Below are positions 24,032 to 38,009 of a stretch of DNA of 64,000 nt, piece by piece. Origin of the DNA: Xylaria sp. FL1777 (lineage: Eukaryota; Ascomycota; Sordariomycetes; Xylariales; Xylariaceae); assembly GCA_022578965.1 (NCBI GenBank), contig MU400569.1, positions 1-64,000 of the forward strand, given 5' to 3'. The notes beneath the pieces are model-generated. The model made no database searches. It was given only the letters and a program-made list of their open reading frames with translations, and was not told where the DNA came from. Position numbers and translations under genes: made by a program. Every line of letters begins with the position of its first letter. Positions within the stretch are counted from its first letter, which is position 1.

Positions 24032-24693
24032 ATGTCGTCCTCAACCAAACGACAGTCGGTTCTCCCGCGAGTGCAGTCTGGTCCTAAGGCGCCGGTCAAC
24101 TTCTCCTCCTCAATCACCATTGCCGACTCTGCGATATTGACCGGTAACCACACGATCAACATAGCTGCTGAGTCTGTCGTCCATCCGCGTGCGAAGCTCG
24201 ATTCCGCCAACGGAAGGATCACCATCGGCCGGAGATGCATAGTCCACGAACGAACGAGCATCGGAGCAGCCTCGGCCGACCCGACACGGAGCGAAGCGCG
24301 TGATGGAGTCGTCATTGGCGACTATGCTACGGTTGAAGTCGGAGCTGTCATCGAGTCTGGCGGTACCATGATCGGGGAAGGGTGCCACGTGGGCGTAGGG
24401 AGCCGGGTCGGCAGAGGCGCACAGCTAGGGAAGGTTAGTCGACCACATAATACAAACTTCAATGGCCTGGTTCTGACGTGGAACTGACATGTATCTTGCA
24501 GCATTGCGTCTTGACACCGAAGAGCATGGTACAGCCTGGGGAGGTGGTACCAGACTTCACCGTTATCTACTCAAATGGCACGAGACGATTGGATAAGCGC
24601 GGCGTGGCAGACCTAAAGAATAAGGCCCAGGCACGGCATATAGAGGTTTTGAGGAAGTTGATACCCAGCAATCCCGCTAAATTTCAGTCATGA
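24032..24693 (+). CDS. Dynactin subunit 6 (p27), left-handed beta-helix
   Basis: Exons 24032-24433 and 24502-24693 give 197 aa. The join restores GRGAQLGKHCVLTPKSMV. Hexapeptide-repeat sequence (INIAAESVVHPRAKL, ITIGRRCIVHERTSIG, VVIGDYATVEVGAVI, TMIGEGCHVGVGSRVG) forms a left-handed beta-helix across residues 25-160, followed by the C-terminal helix (KAQARHIEVLRKLIPSN) typical of DCTN6. In the dynactin pointed-end complex it sits beside p25 and links dynein to cargo such as early endosomes. There is no acyltransferase active-site histidine context, so an enzyme role is unlikely. Confidence 0.9.
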
Positions 24694-27600
24694 TACCCAA
24701 TTCTACGTTTTACATTTACAGCTGCAACTCTGCCAATAAATTCTGGGTCACTAGTCAGAACCGTTGATAACATATCAGTAGTGTGTTTCGAACATGTAAG
24801 ACTGATGTTTTCGTGAATAATCAGCCTTCACGAAAACTTCAGTATCGGGTCCTTTAACTCCGCTGCCTACTCGGGAAAATGAGCTACAGCTTAGGCCCAA
24901 ACTTTTGAGTGAGTAGGTATATGCACCTCACGGTAGGCTCAAACAAGGGGCACTCACACAGAAATTGGTCTCCTCTTGGTTGAGTGATTTTGACAATTGA
25001 GAGACGACGGGGCTTTCGATATTGAGCCCGTCATAATGGAGTCGGAAGGATGAGTGTGGGCTAAATACCTCACTCATACATGTAAAACACTCGAACACTA
25101 TTCAGGACGCATACGCCGCAATGAGACAGGGAGAAATGATCACCAATAACGTATTCGTTCTCTATGCTGTTGGTTTCAATAGTTAATTAATTGTTGATCC
25201 TAATCGATGTCCAATGTATGGAAGCACATACTATGAAAAGGGACTAGTTCGAAAAACAAATCTAGCTCTATAAAATTGAAAGCTGGTCCTTATTAAGGGT
25301 CATCATACCTGGCAGGTTAATTTGCCCATAACGCTAATTGTCATCTCACCTTGCATATCGCCAACCATGTTGGTCCTCTGATCCGAGAGCCTCAGGATTG
25401 CGTTAAGTTCCGCGCTTCCGAAGCGTGAACAAACGTATTAATTAGGATGTATCAACTAGGGGTTTGTAAGCTTCAGTCAATTAACATCATATATCCGATG
25501 CACTTCGCCGTTAGCACGCATGGTATAGACAAGGCCCCGCGGGAGTCCCGGGCCCGGTGTGATTAGACGAATGACTTTGCGTCTACGACCTGAAGCCCGC
25601 ACACTCTCCGCTGACTCTGACGGACTCCACACCGGCATGTACGCATAGTGTAACATCGTCGTAGCATGATATAAGCCTACAGCATCCTGAAGGATGGACT
25701 TGATCACGCACACGTGTGTCTGCGTGTATGTACTGCGTATGTGTCGACAGCACGTTTCAGGAAATATCCCATAGTGTCTCTAGGGAAATCTTATTACTCC
25801 AGTGTCAGCGGTACCTGTCAACCAACTGCATATAACAGGCAAGCTAGTGTAGACAAAACCCTGGGCAAGAAACCACGTTCTCGTGTAGACGTGGGGAGAC
25901 TAGCACATCAAGAAGGATTGCCTCGGGAGCCACCTGGTTCAATGAACGACTAATTAGCAACATAGGAGTCTGCCGACAGATGCGGCGTCATGCCAGGCAT
26001 CCGAGATCGTCGGAAGACACGCATCCACGTTAAAGCACATCCCGACTAGTGTTCTCCTGATCGGTGTACTAGTATAGTAAGGGTCCTTGACCTAACGAGA
26101 CATAGCCCATTGGTGCTTGAACTCGATAGGTCGCGCCGTATATTACGTCTATTGCTAATTAGCCACCAACATTCTTAACGACGCCGGAATACCAAGCATG
26201 GCCTCGCAGGAGCCCATACGAAAATGTCAAGCAGTTGAGGTTCGTTGCGAATCCCCCTGTCTTGTTTACTATCCTTGTACTTTCTCGAAATCAAAAGTAC
26301 AAGATCGTCGTCCTAGAACAAGATCTATTTTGGATATAAGCCCCTGTCTAGTTTAAGGGTAAATTTCTCCAGGGCATAGTCTTTATGGTGTTAGTTATCA
26401 CACATATTGACTATGATCTAAGTCCAGGGGGTCACGTGTTCGTCTATTCCCAGGGGGGTTGACATTTGTTTCAATTAGGCTTGCACTTAAACAAATCAAT
26501 GGGACAAGGTTTAGAAGGAGTCCTAGGAAAAGTCATATTTCGCATATTATTGTCGGCTTGAAGTCTCGCGTGGTGTGGTCTGAAAGAGCCTAGACGAGAA
26601 GGTCTTACCTTGTGCGACGGAGATTCCCGTCACTGAAAGTAAACGTGAAAGGGGGCATATAAGTCCATATAGTAGGTTTTTATAATGCTTGTCATCTCTT
26701 AATTGTATTAGCGGTTGTCCTGGCGGATGGTGATAGTAGTATAACACATGTTTCGTTGGCGTCTTATAAACTATCTCACACGCCAACGAAAGGAACAACC
26801 TCCACCTCTTCGTACGGCTATTTCATAAGTTTGATATTCTCATTCCCAAATAGTGTCGGTGCGTTTTAGGGAATCAAGTTAGGTGGGCAAGTCAACACTG
26901 GGGAGCTGCGCCTTGTGCGTGACCTATCCCTAATAAGTTGGCGCACGCTGGATTCCCCCCTGTAACGAGCACACCGTTAGCTTAGGAGTGCCAAGGAAGT
27001 TCCATAGTTCACCTTCACCGAGAGCGCTCTTAAGGGGAAGCTTCTAGCTTGCACCGCGAGAGAATTTATTCAGTGTGGCGGGCATGTTAAAGGTAGGTAT
27101 ATAACTATAATACAATTCGGTACTAGCGCTATTAGCCAATATGCGTGTGGTATACATGCTTTAGAGGGGTTTGGATTAACGGACCTATGTGATGGGCCCC
27201 TAAGGAGCTATATCCATCAAGTGTGATCCCACCTGGTGGCTCTGTGAGCAGCGTAAGGAGATGTCTCTCTATGAGAAGCGGTCTCTTGAACTTCAAGCGC
27301 CTTATACTGCCCTGTGGGATTGTTATACACCCTGTTGGTAGCCGATGTCGAAGCGCAGCTATTGCTTTATACATTTTGTCCAATAAATAGAGACAAGAGT
27401 AGGTGATACAGATGGGAATAGAAACTATAAACGCTCAGTTTGTCGACTAACCTACAACGCGGGAAATTCCCAGGAGAGATATGGATTAGCTGTCACCAAC
27501 AAATTACTCGTTGGTTTAGCCATGAAGTTGTTAGTTCTGTTAGGAACCAGGGCTGCGGCTCACATGTCAGAAGACAACCACATGGTCACCGGTTTCACCA

Positions 27601-28656
27601 ACGATGATCACCAATGTAGACTGCTTTGACAGGCGGTCAATAGAAATCGCCATTACTTGAGCATTTTGTATGATGTCTTTTGAGTACTGTTATATCTATC
27701 TAAGCTTTGATGTGGAAAACACCAAAAAGTATGTATTGTTGAATATCTATATAAGTTTGTACACTAGTGATCAACGTCGGGGCATAGTCAATATTAGGAA
27801 TAGCCGAAGGATTTCAACCTAGTTCAACTAACCTTGCGTAGTGCCGTCTAACCGGTAACCAATCAATTGTTGCAAAATTCATTTAATCCACTTAGACCGT
27901 TCCTAAGCGACTCTGATCTGCCTAAACTTAAGAGCCTCAACGTTCAATGCCGATATATTGTTGTTGGTTCTCGCCGTTTGTGAAGAGGCTGAACTGTGAA
28001 AACAAGCACACTTCTGCCCTCGTGCCAGATTCTACAGCCAAGCGTTACTAAAGTTGGACATAGGGTCGGCGCCTATTTGCAACACGATTTCGGAGCTTCT
28101 GAAGTAGGGGGTTGACATACTGCCTAGTTCTAAGAACGTATTGCGGCTTGCGAGACGGCCTTCTAGCCCTAGATTTACCACGCCTAATTCCAGCTTATCG
28201 CTAGGACAGCGGCGATGTGCTATCCGGTCCACCCTTAAGAGGTTCTGGCGCTTAAGGGATAGAAATACTGTCCCTCTAAAGCCAATGGTTATAGACGCCT
28301 GAGTTGTTGTTAGCGGATCGCTCTCGTTTCAGAAATGATGGATACATATTCAGTTTGGGAGCGCGAGCCGTGAGATCAATGAACTCTCACCAAATCTAGC
28401 CGCGTCCTGTAGCGTAATTGTGAGGTCTAAGGAGGCCAGTTGCAGTATCGTCACTAAAAATATGGCAGTGTGATATACACATATTAAAATAACGAATATA
28501 TAAGCAGCCAGCCTCGAGGCATCTTTTTCACTCCTTCGTATGCATCTACGTTCAACCTCAGTACCGAAATAATCATAGCGCCTACCCCCTCTCCAACCCT
28601 ATTACCATTTATTTTATGACTTACTACTCTAATATATAAAAGAAGTTGTAGGCGCG
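24694..28656. other. Gene-poor accessory stretch, nothing recognised
   Basis: Almost 4 kb of moderately AT-rich sequence with only short open frames (25477-25713, 27132-27383, 28032-28232 and others). I checked both strands for family motifs without success. Because the neighbouring Fig1 and homocitrate synthase genes consist of very short exons, an intron-rich gene could still hide here. Confidence 0.4.
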
Positions 28657-29643
28657 ATGAAGAAACCGAGCAGATTCCGTGAGTCACCAACTTTGTAAAT
28701 GAAGTGGTGGAAGATATTAATGTTGCTCTAGACAACATCGACTACCGCTTATTCGTCTATCTCTTGGCAGGCGTCATCATTTTGTTCTATGGTAAGCATT
28801 GTTACTTCGACTTCCATATTTAGCTTAGAATAGATATTAATGTTACGCAGTACTTGCACTCACCGGGTGTTTATCTGATTCTCCCGGGATCCCAGATATC
28901 TTTCTTGTTAATGTTCACGATCGGGGGGAGAACACTACACAGGTCCGAGTGGGCTATTTTGGTGAGTTATCTGCTTACTTTTCGACGTCTGGTAACGTCT
29001 AATCCTCTATCCAGGAATGTGCATACAAACGTCAAGCAAGCTTCAGTGCCTTTCGACCATCGGAAAAGACACAAAAACGATCGCCGATGACTTTTCACAT
29101 GACGGGATCTCGATACCCAATAATATCAGCACATTAATTTCCGTTTCCCTCACGATCCAGTCGAAGATATTTCCTTGCTTGGTGGCTGCCGCCGGCGTAT
29201 TATTTTTCGTCGGTGTTGTGGCACTCAGCCTACTAAAACGAAGCTTTAAAAAGCCGAACCCCAAAAAGCCCTTACGCCCCAAGCTATTCCGAACAGCCAC
29301 CATGCTGGTTGGGGGAACGGCAATTGCGTTAGCTATTGCGTCCGCTGTCGCAACCACACAAACCGCAAATGCATTGGACTTTGCTACTTCATCGCCAGAA
29401 ATAGGAAATGGCACGATCGGCGTTTCTTCTGGAATTGCACTCCAAGTCCTGCAGTGGTTTGTTGTTGGATTCTCGGTCTTATTCCAGCTTTCCCTTGCGA
29501 GTATGTTCAAGGTCGAAGGAAACGTTAACGCAGTTGGGGCGCTACCATTTCCTGGCTCCATGGGACGTCCGGGGCCCCCTGGAGGCTTTGGAGGCTTCCC
29601 TTCGATGGAACCTCCAGAAAGTCCCGGGTTCCCTGCCGAGTAG
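28657..29643 (+). CDS. Fig1-domain membrane protein (Ca2+ regulator / membrane fusion type)
   Basis: Exons 28657-28678, 28732-28791, 28851-28961 and 29015-29643 give 273 aa, all in phase. The spliced N-terminus reads MKKPSRFHNIDYRLF, then a hydrophobic segment and VLALTGCLSDSPG, then VRVGYFGMCIQTSSKL. The GC and GYFGMC cysteines and the pattern TM1 - extracellular loop - three further TM segments are those of the fungal Fig1 (SUR7/claudin-like) family. Residues about 150-172, 195-215 and 240-262 are hydrophobic. The tail is Gly/Pro-rich (GRPGPPGGFGGFP). Yeast Fig1 controls low-affinity Ca2+ influx and cell fusion during mating; other members act in hyphal fusion and development. The first exon is only 22 nt. 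Confidence 0.82.
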
Positions 29644-32600
29644 GCCGTGTAATAAAGGTCTCGGAAGCACTTTCTATATCATTTAAATGGCTGTGGATTA
29701 ATCGTTATGCACAGGCGACAGTATTAAGCATGTAAAACTGGCTTAATGGTAGTGATGGCTTCGTGTTGTCGCTGTTAACACAAGGTTCTATACAGAAACC
29801 TTCCCGCTGCCTAGAATGTACGGTGATAGAGCGGCAACTCGCCAATTTGAGACGAGTAGTCGAAGGTATTAATGAAGTATATCTGTATTATAGAAACGTT
29901 CTGCAGGTACAGTTTGGGTTATTTGTTAGATGTACGACTTGATACTGTAACCGATTCTCGTTCGGGGGATTGAAACTTCGTAAATAAAAGCCAGCAAATA
30001 CATTCAAATGGACCCAGGGTCCTCATTATAACTTGCGCCTTCGTTCTGCATCTAATAATTTTCAGCCAGAGATACTGGCATAACCCTAGATATATCATCG
30101 GTTGTCCTCCATCTCTAATGCCCCCTTCCCTACCTTGCTTTTGGTGAAGCTGATGCCTGAGCGGCTGACTGCCGTTATTATTACTGCACGCTCGCTCCAC
30201 CTCAGCTGCCTGAAACGGCAACTTCCATGTAAATATCCCTGTCTACAACCTTGACAATCTGGCCCAAAGTGCAAGATATCTTCATATTCTTCCTAGTATC
30301 AAGCTCGAGCTTGCGATAGCATCTCGGCTATGATACATTAATCAAGACACCATATAATTATTATACGACATACCATATAGTAGCATTCTTGGCGTTATTA
30401 TTCCTTTACAAGTTTTCAACATCAATCTCGACAATGGTAGCTAATATTAAGTAGACTCGCCTCTAATTGATCTACTAGAGTCATACAATAAAGTCCGATG
30501 CCGATGTGTATTCTACAACAGTTAATTCAAAGACATCTCTTTAGAGGATACACCTGTGGAGATGCAGACCAATGCGCCTGTGCAAACAAGTTACTGACAA
30601 ATATGTAACCAAGTTTTTCATTTAGAAAAAATAACTCAAGTTAAGACCAGAATATGGTACAGGAACGAAATGACCGTTTCATCATGTTTCATGGTGACAA
30701 TAACATGGGTATCAAGACTTTCCAGCATGCTTGGACCTGGATCTTCCAACCAAGGTCACAACTAATTACAGTTGTTAGATCGCTGTCGTATTCCCCCACG
30801 GTTACCACGTCAAAGGGTGGGTGTCAATATGCGGGTGAAGGGTCACTGATGTTTGATTACGTAACCACACAGCAATACAGTTGATAGTCTAAAGATGTAC
30901 AAAGGCTGCTTGCTATAGTATGGTGATATATGATATATACGGATTGAGGCTACAGCCTCATGTAGAGCTTCTTTAGGCTGTTCATCTGACAAAGTTAGTA
31001 GAGAAGAATAAGAAGAATATAGAACTCTGAGGACATATGCCTGCATCTTCTGCACGTTGCTTTTTTCAGCCCACCTACATATGCCATCGAGAATTCTTTA
31101 CATGAGCCGGGCCTAACCGAAATCAGGTAGGTTTATAAATAATTCAGCATGGCTAGGTATTTCCTAGGGTATAGGACAAAGTCATAATATATTTAGCTTT
31201 CAACTGCCCTTTCCATGGCAACTAAAGTTTAGCTTTTTGAATTGTGTATTTAAGATGTTTTTAAGTGTTGAAATTATTAGAAATATGAAGAGTGAGGTAC
31301 TTTGAAGTGAGTACTTGTCTACGGAGATATGGAGATCTTCGATGTCATAGGTAGGTGAGCTGAACTTTCTCACGTTTCACAGATCCTCCCTCGCTAAGGT
31401 CCGTAAGACATTGAGGTTCCTGAGTCGACCAAGAAGTCATGATGTAACAACTTTACTTCTTGCCACAAGACACTCGGGAGTTTTGGAGTGTCAGTTGTTT
31501 TCGGTCCTTTCCCAGTCCAAGTTTGAGTTCCGTTAGTCATGGCATAGGTATTAACATAATCAAGGATATAAGCACGGATCGCTCCACGTTCTAACACCCG
31601 CCATGGTAGGCACTATACGCATGTCTATAGACCTACAACATTCGCCGACTTATACTTGTCGCTTGGTCTTGTCGCCGTTTCCTTTGCTCAGAATGGCTTC
31701 ATAAGTATCGACCACCAGATGTTTCGGCGGTGAGACGCACAGACGGTGCGTCGCAGCCTGCTAATGAGAACAAAGGGGGGAAAAATAAAAAATCAATAAT
31801 TATCTTTCTTTACACAAGACCCGGGCGTAGGTGGCAAACCTATAGTCTCCACATGCTGTATAAACTCATGGGACTATTCCCATCTAGATTATTCTCGCAT
31901 TAAGGCTGGCCCCTCTGTCGGCTCTTTTCATATGTACTCCAAGACCCAGAAGTAGCAATACCTGGTTCTAATGATCCTAGCAAGTGACGACTCACCCAAC
32001 TATTTGGATCCGATAGGGAATTTTCCTTGGCGTGTGACGTTTTCGGGTAACTCCCTGCGACGCAGAGTTACGCCTTACTGTGCTGGCTTGCATCGTCGTG
32101 TTTTTTTTGGGTATCACAACCCTTTATCGTATTTTCACATTGGCTGCGTGACGTAGAGGGCGTATCTGTGGGGAGCCAATCGACAACGAAATTTCTCGCA
32201 TTGCTTCTACATGTACATAATATGCCCAAAGGGTAACATAGCGCATGCTTATATTACAGCTAATTAGCCCAAGAATACAACGTGTCAGAAGGATCAAACC
32301 CGATGTAAGTACCCTTACTAACGTCATGTGCTTGTCGCGCCTCAGCTTTGCCGGACCTAAAGAACGAATACCGCGATCTAAATATCTAACCCTAAACCCA
32401 ACGTGGCAACTATCCCGTAAATATTGTGAACTGCTCCCTCCTTCATCTCAATTGCATCTACACTAGCCGATTCAGTTTAGATGAAAGCGCAGAGCAGCCA
32501 ACAGTATTATTTATGGAGACTACCCATGCATTAACGACAATAACAAGTGTGCCACAAGGCAATAATACTTGGTATTATCATTCCGCTGAAGAGAAAAGAA

Positions 32601-33369
32601 AACACAACTACCTAGTTATAAACTTTGTTTAACAAGCCTGTCCTTTTTCTAAAACGGATAAAATCTCCGCTATACCTGTTAATATTTCCGTTCTTGGCAT
32701 GATTCTCAGCCAACTTTTGTTTTCATAGGTGCTCACTTCTTTGCTTGTAAGCATGCTTACCTGTAGGATCCTGTCTAAATGTTGGCCCAGAAAGACAAGG
32801 GTGTTATTTTAAGACGACCTCAAAGTTCCATTTCTCCCCCGCAATACTTTCCACCTACAAAGAATTAGCTCGACTACTATCTTGTTGGCGTTCATAAGAC
32901 AACCAAACCTAACCTAGTTTGTATAAGCGATGGCAGCGTATGTGAACACCTACTGGAACGGGCTTAGGTTTAGCTCCGGACACCAGTTCCTTAGGAGCTG
33001 GTACACATCCACATGATGAGGCTGGATCCTTGTGCGTCTAACATAGTGTGGACAATAGCTGACTAGCTGGTGTGCTAGTCTGTTGGTGGGTTTGGACTGT
33101 TGGTGATTGGTGTCGATACTAATTTTTGGCGGCCGATGTTCCCTGTCGTCTGTGCTGAGTAGTAGTTTCGGTACATCGCACCAAATTCCTGATATAGTTG
33201 TGAGCGGTGGGAGGGGAGGGTGAGTATACTTCAATGTGACCAGAGGATATGCGTTACAGGTAGTACATGATCGCTCCCGTCGTACTATATAAAACAATAC
33301 ACTGCCACCATCACCCGATGACAGTCCCTTCTCTCCCCTAAGCTCCCGCGTGATAATATTCACACAAAG
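29644..33369. other. Gene-poor accessory stretch upstream of P450
   Basis: About 3.7 kb with no recognisable gene on either strand. Open frames such as 29919-30221 minus and 31394-31597 minus lack family features. The last 100 nt carry the P450 core promoter. Confidence 0.4.
33286..33294 (+). promoter_or_regulatory. TATA box of the P450 gene
   Basis: TATATAAAA, 76 nt before the P450 start codon at 33370, a canonical spacing for a TATA element with a short leader. It is the clearest core-promoter signal in the window and fits a tightly regulated gene. Confidence 0.6.
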
Positions 33370-35462
33370 ATGGCGAATTCAAATTTTTGGTTGTTGACTC
33401 CTTTAGTCGCAGTAATTTATTCTGTTTGTCTTGTTATCTATCGTCTATTTCTCCATCCTTTAGCCAAATTCCCCGGACCGAAGCTTGCGGCCGTAACTGG
33501 CTGGTATGAAACCTACCATGATCTCAAGAACCCCGGAGGGCAGTTCATGTACCGGTTACATAAGCTTCACAAAACCTATGGTGGGAGAAAATCTTCTATG
33601 CTATCATCTAAGGCTAATATAAGCGATAGGCCCGATAGTACGACTTAGCCCTGACGAGGTTCATATCAGCGACTCAGCTTGGGTAGACACGCTACTAGTT
33701 AGCTCGGCTCAGGTAATTATATCCAGGTAACGATGGCACGCTGAGTAATTGACAAGTTACAGGGGACTCGAGACAAATACGGCCCAGCAGCTAGTCAAGC
33801 TGGTACCCCGAAGGGAGGTATGTAATTAAAAACGCCTTGAATTGTCAGCTAGAAGCTAATTGAACGGTACTCAGTGTTTGGCACTGCTATTCATAATACT
33901 CATAGACGACGTCGTGCTGCCCTTAATCCTTTATTTTCTAGGGCATGCGCGACTAGTGCCGAGGGATTCATATACGACAAGGTTGACCTGCTCCTGAAGC
34001 GAATCGACCTCCAAATTGCCCGTGATGGATTCGCCGAGATGCGTACAGCTTTCGTTTGCTTCACAACCGACGTAGTGTATGAATATTGTCTTGGCCAGTC
34101 GTTTGAACTACTTGAGGATGAGGTGAAAGGAAAGGAGTGGCACGAATCCATTAGAGCTTTGGCGAAAACAATCCCTTACACAAGGCAATTTAACTGGATC
34201 ATTCCTGTTTCACAAAAGATACCTCTGTCATTCATGAGGATAGTTGCTCGCGATATGGCTAGAGTCGCAGCAATGCACCATGTAAGCCCCCTGACCACTC
34301 TCTTCTTGATTATACCCATTCTTCCTTCATATAATCTCCCTTTCTGTATACATATATATGTATTATGCATGCCATTAAGCACCACACGTATTAACCTTAA
34401 CAGGACATGGAAGCCCAAGCTTCACAAGCCATCAAGGAACATCAACAGGATGAGAAGACTGGGTCAACTAAATCGTTCCATCGCAACCCCAGAGACCGTT
34501 TCGCCGTATTCCGCGAGTTATTGAAAAACGATGGGTTGCCTGTACATGAGAAAGTTTTCGACCGGATATCCCACGAAGCTGTTACCCTACTAGCAGCAGG
34601 AGGCGAGACTACAGCTAGTACCTTGACGATGGCAATCTACTTCATCGTCTCGGACAAACAAAACCTACTCTCGAAATTGCGAGAGGAGATCGACTCCCTT
34701 ATGCCTACCGAAACTTCGAGGCCATCAGTTGCCGATCTTGAGCGTTTGCCGTGGCTGGTGCGTCACCCTCTCGAAAGAGGTCTCTGAAGGACGTAAATGG
34801 TGTTGGTTTATGTACTGACTAGTGTCTCATTTAGAGTGCTGTTGTCAAAGAATCTCTGCGAATGAGTACTGTAACAGCGAGGTTGACTCGCGTCGCCCCG
34901 GACGAGGCTCTACAGTATAACGACTGGGTACTGCCTGCAGGAGTAAGTAATTATTTCCGAAAACTCTGAGATGCTGTAAACCCCAATTAACGGGGGTTGG
35001 TTACTAACAATAACTACATAGACGGCCGTGAGCATGACACTTCGCGAGATATCCTTCGACCCGGAGATCTTTGATTCGCCAATGACCTTCCAGCCCGAGC
35101 GTTGGCTACCCAGCAATCCCAATGTAGACCGATGTAACCGGTATTCGGTGGCCTTTAGCAGGGGAAGTCGCATGTGTCTCGGTATGAAGTAAGTCAAAGC
35201 AATATTTCCTCCCCTCTTCATCTTGATGAGATCATATCTACCCCGCGCTCTTATATACGAATTTATCTAACATCTTCTCTCTAGTCTGGCTCACGCTGAG
35301 TTATACATTGCCATTGCGGCGCTATTTCGCCGTAGGGAGTTTAAGCTGCATGATGATACTGTACGAGAGCGCGATGTTGATTTCACTAGAGACTTTTTCG
35401 TTGGCGAGACCTCGGCCGATACTCAAGGCGTCCGGGTCAAGTATCAAAAGTCATCGGCATAG
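33370..35462 (+). CDS. Cytochrome P450 monooxygenase
   Basis: Eight exons (33370-33580, 33630-33712, 33763-33817, 33875-34281, 34404-34757, 34835-34942, 35022-35188, 35285-35462) give 520 aa in constant phase. Visible: an N-terminal ER anchor ([20 protein letters not shown]); the proline hinge [13 protein letters not shown]; the C-helix region [13 protein letters not shown]; the I-helix oxygen-activation motif AGGETTAST; the K-helix ExxR in KESLR; FQPERW; and the heme-binding loop [10 protein letters not shown] with the ligand Cys. It resembles trichodiene-oxygenase/benzoate-hydroxylase-like fungal P450s. All key residues are present. There is no terpene cyclase or PKS next to it, so the substrate is unknown. 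Confidence 0.93.
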
Positions 35463-38009
35463 AGATGCCTAGTAGCAAGGAGTTGGGGGCTAGCGTTTGC
35501 GATTTGGGTTGTAAACAATTTATATAGGTGCTTGTTTTAGAATCAATTGTGATCGTTTGGATGATGAACACTATATTCCCTCGTAAACGAGTATGAAGAG
35601 TAATATCAGAGCGCGTCAGTACTAGCATTCAGACTAGCGCCTGCGAGTGTGAAACTAAATCAAAGAAGCGGCGGCAAAAGTTATCTTTTGGAAAATGGAG
35701 ATTGCACTATAAAGCGTCCTAGATTCCTCTAGCAAGCTACTATAGCTTCATGACCTATCTATTTCTTCAATGCGCTGTCTGTTAATCCCACTGCAACCGC
35801 TTGTCTACAACCGCCTGCTCGGGTACCAGCCTGATCACGTCATTTTCGACAATTGACGCCTGATTATAGGCTAAGCTATCATAGTCCTACATTGCCGAAG
35901 GCCTTGCCGTCTTTACATACATGGAGGGGTTTGCTGGTCACTCAGACGGTGATCCCTTGCCACCTTAAGGCCTTTAATCTATAGTTAAGAGATAAGACCT
36001 AGGTCGGCCTCTTAGACGGAGTTCCAGGCCACCCCAATAGCGTCGTCTCCAAACGTGAAGCTGAAAAGGGGATGGTGGACTCCTAGACTCGATAGCACAT
36101 CAGATTGTGGAGACCACCGACCTCTCGTCGACTGGTCGCCCTCTTCAGATGATAGGTGCGAAAATTTCGTATCGAACGATGTTAGATCGTCCGGATGTTC
36201 TGGCTTTGTCTCTGGCTTCAGCTTAGGTGTTGGCTCAGCTAGCTTCAGCTGCAGGTTCGGGTTCAGCTTCAAGCTCCGATGTAACAGCGGGCCTGTTAAG
36301 CTTGACGACTGGCTCTCATTGCGTAATTTGCCCGTTGAGTCTCCTTGCTTTTTGCCCTGGATCTGGGCAATAAGCTCGGCTACGAGCTTGACTTTAGTTC
36401 TTTCTTGATCAACTACCTTGCTTCGCTTGCACCTAACCGCGTAGACAATTTGTCACTAGAGGACCCATACGCTTAGCATAAGGCTGACCTCGGCAAGGAT
36501 TTGAGGTTTCCTAAATAGAGCGACCGCAAGACGCTCTCGGAATGTCTTGCAATGCCGCCTCTTATGGTCACGTACAACGAGAATAATGATGGGTTTGACG
36601 TTTACGGTTACGTGCCGGATAACTACACCTTTGATGCAGACTAACAGGTAAGGTATGCGATACTTGCCGGGAACGCAGCCCATGTATAATTCGGCGGAGA
36701 TGTGTAGTCCATGCAGACCGTATTCCCTCAATATAAAAGGGGTACTCCTAGATCAAATTAGCCGCGATGAGCACAAGTAGGTATAGCTAGTAGTAGTGGA
36801 AGTATATTTCTCGTCTACTTCGCATGTTGATCGACCCCTACGATGCTGGCTGTCGCACAAGTGGAAGTGCTCCGCCATCCGGCTTTCCTATCGACTTAAT
36901 CTGCTTGTGATAATCCTTACGTTCTCACTTCCTAGTTTCCCTTCAATTATATCGTCACCGTTTAGTCTATCGACCTCGACAATCGTACGAGGCGGGTATT
37001 TATTCGGATATACTCGACAGCGGTCGTTAGCAAGCATATGTCTTGAATCTTTGACGCATCTACGCAAGAGGAAAGAAGCGTGTATTATCTCCCTAAAGCT
37101 TAATCTGCGCCTGGTTACACATCGGACGGTAACTATACATATCCCGTAACGTAGACGGCAACTCTTAAACACGATATGATATCTGCTCCAGCCATGGTGG
37201 CGAGCGCAGCCATGTTTCGGAAAGCTTGTCGCACACGTGGCATGCAGACTGGTGCTATTGTGCTGTTTGACGGGTAGATCCCTCTCTCATCTCTCTATGC
37301 AACTGGCGTCTGCCAGTGTGAATGTACCTGTTTGGTAGGAAATTGAGATATACAATAGTCTGTCACCTAAAAGCGAATATTACACTACCTCTGTCGTTTC
37401 CAGGCGGATCCTCTGATTTCATTGGTTCGAGCGCTATTCTAAGCGCGCTTGGGTGTGTTTTCATGCGGCTGGTAGCCCTGCAATTATGTCCAGACTGCCG
37501 TGGCTGGGCCAAGGCAAAAGGGACTCTCGAAACTCAACATGCCCATGAGCTATAAGTAATGAAGTAGTGATGGGTTTTGGTGTTGAGTGTGAATGAAGAC
37601 GGCACGTGACCAATCACGTCCGGCGATCGGAGCGGGTCCCGTGACTCACGAAAAATGTTTTTCGGAGACCATGTTTTACCATCGGGAGACCACCTTAAGC
37701 CTGTTTGGGATATGTCTACCTGGTACTTACTCAAGTAGGTAGATATTTCAAGTATTTCAAGTACTTAGGTAAGATATTTAGCATCCGCTAACAAGCCTCG
37801 TCTTCCTAGTATATATGTACTATTAAAAACCGAGGGGCTCAAAACCACCCCGCATCTCCTCTCTTTGGTCTCCAGAACATCACCTCTGCAGCAGCAAACT
37901 CTGCCTCGATCGAAGAGCCTGTCTTCTACCACTAGAGAGGCGTATTGTCTTGCAACGAGGCTGCTTTTGCTTGCCGCTCCCATCGTCCTTTGGACGCCCA
38001 ACGCCCATC
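35463..38009. other. Intergenic between P450 and homocitrate synthase
   Basis: About 2.5 kb. A minus-strand open stretch lies at about 36012-36450 (see findings). TACCTAGGTA-type words lie at 37721-37770 within the likely promoter of the next gene. No other gene recognised. Confidence 0.45.

Noticed and set aside
25477..25713. 78-codon minus-strand frame with a protein-like C-terminus
   Set aside because: No homologous motif, no extendable exon and an isolated position in gene-poor DNA; kept only as a note.
36796..37149. 117-codon plus-strand frame with hydrophobic stretch
   Set aside because: Biased composition, antisense also open, no family signature.
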